Positions 1 through 4,756 of a stretch of 6,875 nt of DNA are shown here, one piece after another (position 1 is the stretch's first letter; each line of letters starts with the position of its first letter). The stretch spans positions 1 to 6,875 of the forward strand of contig CAAECY010000116.1 in assembly GCA_900754475.1 (NCBI GenBank), read 5' to 3'. The notes below the pieces were generated by a model. The model did not search any database and was not told where the DNA came from. It was given only the letters and a program-made list of their open reading frames with translations. The translations under genes and the position numbers were made by a program. This DNA is from an uncultured Sutterella sp. GTDB lineage: Bacteria > Pseudomonadota > Gammaproteobacteria > Burkholderiales > Burkholderiaceae_F.

Positions 1-30
1 ACCTCCGAACCCGACGACGACGCGAAGTAA
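1..30 (+). CDS. 3' end of an unidentified rightward gene (partial)
   Basis: Reading from base 1, the frame gives an acidic tail, TSEPDDDAK, and then TAA at 28-30. A rightward-competent terminator with a run of six T lies about 60 nt downstream, which fits a gene end here. Another frame stays open to a TAA at 48-50 but gives an arginine-rich tail that looks less natural. Too little remains to name a product, and the call rests only on the plausible C-terminus and the terminator spacing. Confidence 0.35.
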   Translation, partial: TSEPDDDAK

Positions 31-89
31 TTCGAAGCGACGCTGCGTAAAGCAAAGCAAAGCGAAGCCCTTCGCACCGTCACCGACCG

Positions 90-123
90 AAAAGCTCGCC
101 CGGAAACCCGGACGAGCTTTTTT
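90..123. terminator. Bidirectional intrinsic terminator between the left-edge gene and hipBA
   Basis: The left arm (90-103) and right arm (108-121) form a stem of about 14 bp around a 4-nt loop, with one internal mismatch (99/112). The rightward RNA ends in six U. The leftward RNA has a four-U tail, and its 99/112 pair becomes a G-U wobble rather than a C-A clash, so the stem is slightly better for the hipBA direction. It probably serves both convergent transcripts. Confidence 0.8.
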
Positions 124-133
124 GATTCCGGCC

Positions 134-169
134 TTGTGAGCGGTCTTATGAGCGGCCCTGTGAGCGGCC
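134..169. repeat. Three tandem 12-bp repeats downstream of hipA
   Basis: Three 12-bp units lie at 134-145, 146-157 and 158-169, sharing the core TGAGCGG with two or three differences between units. They lie between the hipA stop codon and the shared terminator. The sequence shows no function. In the hipA frame, read past its stop, they would encode an Ala/His/Lys-rich repeat. Confidence 0.6.
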
Positions 170-186
170 GGAGCCCCGGGGCTCCG
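169..186. repeat. Perfect 18-bp GC-rich palindrome after hipA
   Basis: CGGAGCCCC is followed directly by its exact reverse complement. As RNA it can form a 7-bp hairpin with a 4-nt loop, starting 7 nt past the hipA stop codon. No U tract follows on the leftward strand, so it is more likely an RNA 3'-end stabiliser or a chance palindrome than the terminator itself. Confidence 0.5.
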
Positions 187-192
187 AGGAAC

Positions 193-1695
193 TCACACGT
201 CGAAAAGCGGCGCCATGCGCGCGGTCTCGCGCGAGGAGATGCCGAGATCGTGCGCTTCGCGCTTCCACCCCGAGATGACGCGCCGCATGTCGGCCAAACG
301 CGTTTTCGCGTCGCGAAGCGACAATTGGAAGTAGTCCGCCACTGCCACGGCGTCGTCCGCGTCGCGCAGTCGCCGCACGCCGTCCGCGGTGATCGGGCGA
401 TCGGTGAAGTCGGGGGCGGGCGAGAGGTCGTGCGCGGGAGCGGGGCGCCACCCGAACTCTTCGCGTACGAACAACCACCGCTCGGGCCGGTCCGTGCCGC
501 CCGTCAAAAGCGAAAAGACCATCCGCTGCCAGAGAACGGGGAGATCCTTCGAAGGAGCCGCTCCATCGGCATTGAGAATGTCCGCCATCGCGAGGTAGCT
601 CATCGTGCGCCGACCGTTCTGAATCAGGGTGGAGGCGGAGAGCGTCAGAAGGGGCGTGTCGAAGGAGGGCGCGCCGTCGACGTCGGGCGTCTTCCGCTTT
701 TTGGCAGAGGCGGACGAGGCGGTCGAGGCGGTCGCGGCGGACGATTTGGATTGAGTCTTCGCTCGCGAAGACGTCTTGGGCTTCAGACGATCGGGCCGCT
801 CCGTAACGAGCACCGCGGAGCCGAGCGATTCGGACAAAACGGAGTCGACCGTCGCAATCCCGCATTGGCGCGCGAGCCTCAGGCCCAGTTCGCTCCAAAG
901 CGGTCGATTCCAGTCGTCCCCGCGCGATTCGAAGAGCACCCAAGCGCTCCGACGGTCCTTTTCCGTGAGGTATTGAGCTCGGTTCCCCGGGATCGAAGCC
1001 GCCGCAAGGAGGCGCTCCAAGTCTTCGGGCGCTGCACGACCGCGCTCGTAGGCGTGGTGCGCGTAGAGGAGGGCGTCCAATTGCGTGACGGCAGGCGGAA
1101 TCACGGCCCGCATCCCCTGCGGGTGCCCCGTGTCGGGGTCCGTGAGAAGAATCCCGCCCGCGTGGTGACGCGCGTGGGGGAGCCGCACGGCAAGCGTCTC
1201 GATGTTGCCCGCGTCGGCGGGGAGATTCAATTCCAGCCCCGCACGAAGCGCTTCGCGCGGGAGGTCGATCCGACCCGGGTCCATCGCACGGTCCTTCAAA
1301 AAGCCGAAGGTCGATTCGCCTTCGACGGGACGGAGCGTCCCGCCCGTAAGCGGCAGGTCCGCCCCCAGGGGAAAGCCGTCTTTCAACCACTCCGGGTCGT
1401 AGATGAAGATCGGCCGATCGTCGAAGGGTTCGGGACGACGCATCTCGCGGGGGTAGAAATCCCTGAGGTCGACGCGGGGTTCGCCCGGGAAATCTTTCGG
1501 ATTCTCGATCGGAGCTTCCGGAAGGCTTTGAGCTTCATTTCCTGATCGGGAAGGGTTTCTTTCATTCGATTTCGAATCCCGATCTTCGCGCTCCGTCGAA
1601 TTGGGGGCGAGCGGAAAGACGAGCGTGCCCGCACGCGGGGCGTCGGGGAGGGCGTCGATGCGCACGTCGTACGTGCGTCGGTAGGGGAACAACAT
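193..1695 (-). CDS. hipA: HipA-like protein with eroded kinase motifs (likely pseudokinase), 500 aa
   Basis: HipA proteins are serine/threonine kinases paired with HipB; E. coli HipA phosphorylates glutamyl-tRNA synthetase. Visible here: an N-terminal HipA subdomain (strand near 8-28, then IFIYDPEWLKDGFPL at about 96-110 and a FGFLKD segment at 130-135), a kinase core at about 230-425, and a typical HipA C-terminal end (IS..E...M.P.F). The catalytic-loop Asp survives (D402 in TDRPERW), as does the second metal-site Asp (D423 in AHDLSP). The usual His and Asn of the D-x-H-x-x-N loop are P404 and W407, the ATP lysine position before F-x-S-R-G-D-D is L254, and the GGARPKA-like loop reads PGNRAQY. 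At 500 aa it exceeds the usual 420-440 because of a charged insert (about 31-95) and a Lys/Ser/Ala linker (about 304-341). The ATG at 1695 was chosen over more upstream starts because of its SD and the family N-terminus. It lies 29 nt after hipB. Family assignment is firm; loss of kinase activity is inferred. Confidence 0.85.
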   Translation of the reverse strand: MLFPYRRTYDVRIDALPDAPRAGTLVFPLAPNSTEREDRDSKSNERNPSRSGNEAQSLPEAPIENPKDFPGEPRVDLRDFYPREMRRPEPFDDRPIFIYDPEWLKDGFPLGADLPLTGGTLRPVEGESTFGFLKDRAMDPGRIDLPREALRAGLELNLPADAGNIETLAVRLPHARHHAGGILLTDPDTGHPQGMRAVIPPAVTQLDALLYAHHAYERGRAAPEDLERLLAAASIPGNRAQYLTEKDRRSAWVLFESRGDDWNRPLWSELGLRLARQCGIATVDSVLSESLGSAVLVTERPDRLKPKTSSRAKTQSKSSAATASTASSASAKKRKTPDVDGAPSFDTPLLTLSASTLIQNGRRTMSYLAMADILNADGAAPSKDLPVLWQRMVFSLLTGGTDRPERWLFVREEFGWRPAPAHDLSPAPDFTDRPITADGVRRLRDADDAVAVADYFQLSLRDAKTRLADMRRVISGWKREAHDLGISSRETARMAPLFDV

Positions 1696-1703
1696 TTTTG
1701 CTA

Positions 1704-1707
1704 CTCC
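1704..1707 (-). promoter_or_regulatory. Ribosome binding site deciding the hipA start
   Basis: GGAG on the minus strand lies 8 nt before the ATG at 1695, in the short gap after the hipB stop. The frame is open for a further 66 codons upstream through hipB, but that stretch is Arg-rich out-of-frame translation. This site and the HipA-like sequence starting MLFPYRRTYDV fix the start. Confidence 0.65.
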
Positions 1708-1724
1708 GGTCCTGTGGGGCGCGC

Positions 1725-2042
1725 TCAGAACGCGTCGTCCGTTTTCTTTTTTCCGCGAACGCGCTGAGGCAGTCGACGCTCTTCGAGAAGCAAACCCGCT
1801 TCGTCGGCGGAGGAGGCGGCGAGCGTTCCGATCGCGTCGCCGAGCCCCAACGCCTGAAGGACGGCGGCGATGTTCCCGATCGCGACGCCGCATTCGCCCG
1901 CTTCGACTTTGATGAGGGTCTGAAGCGAAATGCCGGCACGTTCCGCGACGAGCGACTGGGGGAGGCGCCGCCGCAAACGGGCGACGCGGATGTTGTATCC
2001 GAGGGTCCGTACGGACTCTTCAACGGCCAAGGAGGGTCTCAT
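1725..2042 (-). CDS. hipB: HipB-type Xre-family DNA-binding protein (antitoxin/autorepressor), 105 aa
   Basis: This is a small helix-turn-helix protein of the Cro/C1 (Xre) type. The fold spans about residues 14-74: LGYNIRVARLRRRLPQ leads into the HTH (about 29-48: SLVAERAGIS, then QTLIKVEAGE), followed by the helix IGNIAAVLQALGLGDAI. The C-terminal tail (75-105) ends in a basic patch, RVRGKKK. HipB proteins usually dimerise, bind operators upstream of their operon and sequester HipA. Being first in the operon with hipA 29 nt downstream is the standard layout. The ATG at 2042 is preferred over an in-frame TTG at 2075, because the shared HTH family sequence begins after it and AGGA lies 11 nt upstream, a rather long spacing. 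Autoregulation is inferred from the family. As the partner HipA looks catalytically dead, this protein may now be mainly a transcriptional regulator. Confidence 0.85.
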   Translation of the reverse strand: MRPSLAVEESVRTLGYNIRVARLRRRLPQSLVAERAGISLQTLIKVEAGECGVAIGNIAAVLQALGLGDAIGTLAASSADEAGLLLEERRLPQRVRGKKKTDDAF

Positions 2043-2100
2043 AACACACACTATCCTAGATGTTGAAGGAGACAACGTACATTTTTATGCACGTAGAAGC
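2043..2100 (-). promoter_or_regulatory. Candidate hipBA operator/promoter region
   Basis: Immediately upstream of hipB lies an AT-richer stretch, unlike its GC-rich surroundings. It holds an inverted repeat GTTG-N7-CAAC (2062-2076), a TATCC half-site (2052-2056) like half of the E. coli HipB operator (TATCC-N8-GGATA), and an imperfect repeat GTACAT-N4-ATGCAC (2077-2092). The matching GGATA half at the right distance is absent. No convincing sigma-70 -35/-10 pair was found; a leftward CATAAAAAT could be a -10. Location supports a regulatory role; the exact site is uncertain. Confidence 0.35.
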
Positions 2101-2121
2101 TTTCGACCCGCTCACAGGCCG

Positions 2122-2157
2122 CCGAAACCTCGAAATCCCGATTTTCGGGGGTTTCGG
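2122..2157. repeat. Long stem-loop upstream of hipBA
   Basis: CCGAAACC (2122-2129) pairs with GGTTTCGG (2150-2157). Inside it, CGAAATC (2131-2137) pairs with GATTTTCG (2140-2147) with one bulged T. The result is an almost continuous 36-nt hairpin of about 15 bp. No U tract follows on either strand, so it is not a simple terminator. It starts about 80 nt before the hipB start. Confidence 0.6.
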
Positions 2158-2581
2158 GGTGAAAAACCGCCTCCCGCGAGGTGCTTTTCGAAAGCCTTAC
2201 ATGCAGTTTAAGCGATGTTGTGCGCTCTAAACCACCGAATCCTGGATGTTATGTGTTCGGGCTTTCCCTCGAAAAACGTGTTTTTCGCGCTTTTCTCCGA
2301 CCTTTTGCCCTTTCGTCGTCCGTTTTTTGGTTCGGGCGCCTCGTTTCGTCGAGCGGCGGCCTCCCGATTTCGCGGCGCGCGTCACCCGCCGCAGCGCGTG
2401 CTCTTCCCGAAATTCGATCGGGTGCGCGTCCCTTTCGGGCGAAGGTTCGCGTCGGGTTTTGCGAAGCACTGCTCCCGACCGTGAAAAATCCGTCGTGCAC
2501 TTTTGAGCTGGAACCCTCCCCTCTTCCGGGGAATCCGCATTGCGTTCGGCTCCTCTCGCTCCGGGGTCGAAAAAACCGAAA

Positions 2582-2599
2582 AACAACAAAAATGTTGTT
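2582..2599. repeat. AT-rich perfect hairpin inside GC-rich DNA
   Basis: AACAACA (2582-2588) and TGTTGTT (2593-2599) form a 7-bp perfect stem around an AAAA loop. It stands out because the surrounding DNA is GC-rich. It could be a DNA-binding site or RNA element; nothing else identifies it. Confidence 0.4.
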
Positions 2600-2714
2600 G
2601 CCCGCCTTTTTCCCTTCGGACGTCCTGCGGAGGCTCATCGACGCGTGCCGGCAGCGGACCCGCCCGGGAGCCCCGACGTCGAGCGAACGACCTCTCCCCG
2701 AAATCGGAAAATCA

Positions 2715-2741
2715 CGCCCGATCGGGCGGTGTGAAATTTCA
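2715..2741. repeat. Two adjacent perfect palindromes (14 bp and 10 bp)
   Basis: CGCCCGATCGGGCG (2715-2728) is a perfect 14-bp palindrome. Three bases later TGAAATTTCA (2732-2741) is a perfect 10-bp palindrome. The 12-mer CCCGATCGGGCG also occurs in the terminator arm at 6784-6795. Palindromes of this kind are typical binding sites for dimeric regulators, but no gene starts nearby. Confidence 0.4.
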
Positions 2742-2783
2742 ACGATGCGAGTGCGTTTTGTCGGCTTTCCCAAATCGTCCGCA

Positions 2784-2803
2784 CGCGCTTTGCGGAAAGC
2801 GCG
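2784..2803. repeat. Perfect 8-bp hairpin
   Basis: CGCGCTTT (2784-2791) and AAAGCGCG (2796-2803) form a perfect 8-bp stem around the loop GCGG. No U tract follows on either strand. It is one of the series of hairpins in the gene-free region, with no assigned role. Confidence 0.4.
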
Positions 2804-2955
2804 GGCTACCCGCCTTCGAGAAAGCTCTCCGAACGCCGCAGCGGCCCGTCCGTGAGCTTTCACGCAAACGAACCCCGAACGCTACGCCCGAGGTCTTAAT
2901 GCCGACTTACGCCGTTGCACGGCAGGCAGCACGCACGGCTCCGGCCGATTTTCCC

Positions 2956-3172
2956 CGCAGGGGCCTCTCGTGAGGTCGGTCGTTCGCCGTAGGTCGATCC
3001 CCTGCGTGCGATCGTCCGAACGGATGACGGCAGAGGTCGGTAACGGCCGACCGTTTGCGATGAAACCGCGGGACGGTCCGTTGGGAGCCCGTCGATCGGG
3101 GCCTAATTCTAGGGGGAAACCCGAATCTTTGTGAAGAAATCCCACGGGCGGCGCTTGCGACACTTCGCCCGT
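2956..3172 (+). ncRNA. Possible structured RNA or 5' leader of the NMO-type gene
   Basis: Several stems can stack in order on the plus strand. CGCAGGGG (2956-2963) pairs with CCCCTGCG (2999-3006) and encloses two small hairpins (2964-2975 and 2977-2989), giving a three-way junction. Three further hairpins follow at 3012-3027, 3035-3052 (6 bp, loop TAACGG) and 3144-3172 (7 bp). The last ends 106 nt before the NMO-type start codon. GC-rich DNA yields many chance hairpins, and I recognise no riboswitch consensus, so this is only a candidate. Confidence 0.2.
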
Positions 3173-3278
3173 TACGAGTTGCGACGGCCGTGCGGGCGGG
3201 TTTTGCTCCTTCCGTGCTTTCCGGTTTTTCGCAAGAAGCCCCGCGCCGATTTTTTGCCGTCCCTCAGAGGAGAATTCC

Positions 3279-4598
3279 ATGACGAACACGCTCACCATGA
3301 ACGATTTCCGCCTCACCTTGGGCTCGACCGAACTGAAGCCCCTGGTTCTCGGAGGCATGGGCGTCAACATTTCCACGAAGGATCTCGCGCTCGAAGTGGC
3401 GCGCCTGGGCGGCATCGGGCACGTGTCGGATGCGATGCTCCCCGAAGTCGCGGACCGCCTGTTCCGCACGGGCTTTACCGCCGCGAAGGCGAAGGCTTCG
3501 AAAGCCTTTGCGGGCCTGGGCTCGAAGCTCGGCATGGCGTTTGACGTCGATGCGGTGGCAAGCGCCACGCGCCGCTACGTCGAAGACGTGATGAGCGCGA
3601 AAAAAGGCGATGGGCTCGTTTTCATCAATGTGATGGAAAAGCTCTGTATGAATGACGCCCTTTCGACCCTGAAAGCGCGCCTCACGGCGGCGCTTGACGG
3701 CGGGATCGACGGGATCAGCCTCTCGGCGGGCCTTCACACGTCGTCCTTTGCCATGATGGCCGATCACCCGCGCTTTCACCATGCGAAGCTCGGGATCGTG
3801 GTTTCGAGCGCGCGTGCCTTGAATATTTTCCTGCGCCGCACCGCGAAGACCCTGCGTCTCCCTGACTTCGTGGTGGTGGAAGGGCCGCTTGCGGGCGGGC
3901 ATTTGGGGTTCGGTCTCACGAACTGGGCGGAATCGAACCTCGGAACGATCGTCGACGAAGTGCTCGACTTCTTGAAGGCGCAAAAGCTTTCCATCCCCGT
4001 CATCGCCGGGGGCGGCGTATTTACGGGGACGGACGGCGTGCGGCTCCTTCAGAAGGGCTGTGCGGGCGTACAGGTTGCGACCCGCTTTACGGTCGCAAAA
4101 GAATCGGGGCTCCCGCACGACGTGAAGCAGCGCTACTTCAATGCGGAGGCCGAGGACGTGGTTGTGAACGGCATTTCCCCCACGGGCTACCCCATGCGCA
4201 TGCTGCAACAGTCGCCCGCCATCGGCTCGAACGTGAAGCCTCAGTGCGAGGCCTACGGCTATCTTTTGGAACGCGGTGACTGTTCGTACCTTAAGAGCTA
4301 CCGCGAAGCGGTTGAAGCGAATCCTGAAGAAAAGGCCCCGTCGATCGAAGGAAAGACGTGCCTCTGCTACCAGATGCGCAATTACAAACTCTGGACGTGC
4401 GGCGCCACGACCTCGCGCTTGAAGGAAACGTCCGTGCAACTTCCCGACGGCACGTGGTACGAGCCGCCCGCCGAACACATCGTGAACGACTACCTCCACT
4501 CGAAGAACGACGAGATTCGGCTTCCCGAGGTGCCGGCGTCGGTTGAATCCGCAGTCGCGCAGACTGCGAGAGAGGGCGGCCCGCTCGCCGCGTCGTAA
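3279..4598 (+). CDS. Nitronate monooxygenase-type FMN-dependent oxidoreductase, 439 aa
   Basis: This belongs to the TIM-barrel flavoprotein family of nitronate monooxygenases (2-nitropropane dioxygenases), NMO-like NADH:quinone reductases and FabK enoyl-ACP reductases. Family motifs in order are LGGMGVNIS (24-32), the FINV strand (115-118), VVVEGPLAGGHLG (198-210) with the expected catalytic His208, PVIAGGGV (240-247) for FMN phosphate binding, and GCAGVQVATRF (260-270). NGISPTGYPMRML (297-309) matches the usual post-barrel segment. The C-terminal third (about 320-400) carries five cysteines (C323, C335, C361, C363, C374) and extends beyond the usual 310-370 aa. There is no signal peptide, so it is cytosolic. 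AGAGGAG (3266-3272) sits 6 nt before the ATG, favouring it over the Met at codon 7. It is a single-gene unit closed by a terminator. Flavin oxidoreductase is firm; nitronate as substrate is a family label, not shown here. Confidence 0.9.
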   Translation: MTNTLTMNDFRLTLGSTELKPLVLGGMGVNISTKDLALEVARLGGIGHVSDAMLPEVADRLFRTGFTAAKAKASKAFAGLGSKLGMAFDVDAVASATRRYVEDVMSAKKGDGLVFINVMEKLCMNDALSTLKARLTAALDGGIDGISLSAGLHTSSFAMMADHPRFHHAKLGIVVSSARALNIFLRRTAKTLRLPDFVVVEGPLAGGHLGFGLTNWAESNLGTIVDEVLDFLKAQKLSIPVIAGGGVFTGTDGVRLLQKGCAGVQVATRFTVAKESGLPHDVKQRYFNAEAEDVVVNGISPTGYPMRMLQQSPAIGSNVKPQCEAYGYLLERGDCSYLKSYREAVEANPEEKAPSIEGKTCLCYQMRNYKLWTCGATTSRLKETSVQLPDGTWYEPPAEHIVNDYLHSKNDEIRLPEVPASVESAVAQTAREGGPLAAS

Positions 4599-4644
4599 GC
4601 GCAGGACGCGCGCCGTAGGAGTCATTCCTGCGAACCCGAAACGA

Positions 4645-4681
4645 GAAGCCCCCGAGCGTTCGGAAAACGTTCGGGGGCTTC
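4645..4681 (+). terminator. Terminator of the NMO-type gene
   Basis: A 16-bp stem with a 5-nt loop begins 47 nt after the stop codon. Its single non-Watson-Crick position (4656/4670) is a G-U wobble in rightward RNA but would be a C-A clash leftward, so it is built for the upstream rightward gene. The tail is only modestly U-rich (CTTCCGTTC). It may also stop leftward transcription arriving from the convergent flavoprotein gene. Confidence 0.8.
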
Positions 4682-4700
4682 CGTTCATGAAGGGCGAGGA

Positions 4701-4723
4701 GGGCGACGCTTGAAGCGCCGCCC
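4701..4723 (-). terminator. Hairpin downstream of the flavoprotein gene
   Basis: In leftward RNA, GGGCGGCGCT pairs with AGCGTCGCCC around a 3-nt loop. The one odd pair (4706/4718) is G-U on this strand and A-C on the other, which points to the leftward gene. It lies 33 nt past that gene's stop codon. No U run follows, so it may be a weak terminator or 3'-end protection. Confidence 0.45.
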
Positions 4724-4756
4724 GTAGGCTTCTCGCCTTTCTCCTTTCTCAGTCGA

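Larger units (their letters stand above)
2043..3278. other. 1.24-kb gene-free intergenic region rich in stem-loops
   Basis: This lies between the divergent hipB and NMO-type genes. Several frames are open for 60-220 codons, but they overlap each other on both strands, are rich in Arg/Ser/Pro, lack ribosome sites and resemble no family I recognise. The sequence instead holds many palindromes and hairpins, at 2122-2157, 2183-2195, 2270-2287, 2582-2599, 2715-2728, 2732-2741, 2784-2803, 2956-3006, 3012-3027, 3035-3052 and 3144-3172. The plus strand of about 2265-2340 is notably pyrimidine-rich. It could be a decayed gene region, an unrecognised structured RNA or long regulatory leaders. No tRNA, rRNA, RNase P, SRP or tmRNA signature was found. 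Confidence 0.6.

Noticed and set aside
136..1545. 469-codon plus-strand open frame opposite hipA
   Set aside because: Arg/Gly-rich composition with no family resemblance and no ribosome site. It mirrors codon bias of hipA on the other strand.
2043..2075. Extended HipB start at the TTG (2075)
   Set aside because: It adds 11 residues not typical of the family. The ATG at 2042 precedes the conserved sequence.
2181..2973. Overlapping open frames of 89-224 codons on both strands in the gene-free region
   Set aside because: They overlap in several frames, are Arg/Ser/Pro-rich, have no ribosome sites and no recognisable domain. Stops are simply rare in GC-rich DNA.
2989..3005. tRNA T-arm-like stem (5 bp around TCGATCC)
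   Set aside because: The loop lacks the TTC start and no acceptor, D or anticodon arms fit around it.
3000..3278. FMN (RFN) or other known riboswitch before the flavin-dependent gene
   Set aside because: I could not find the conserved RFN core, a TPP CUGAGA core in place, or any other consensus I know.
3264..4688. 474-codon minus-strand open frame opposite the NMO-type gene
   Set aside because: It begins inside the terminator, is rich in Arg/His, and matches no family. It is the antisense shadow of a clearly recognised gene.
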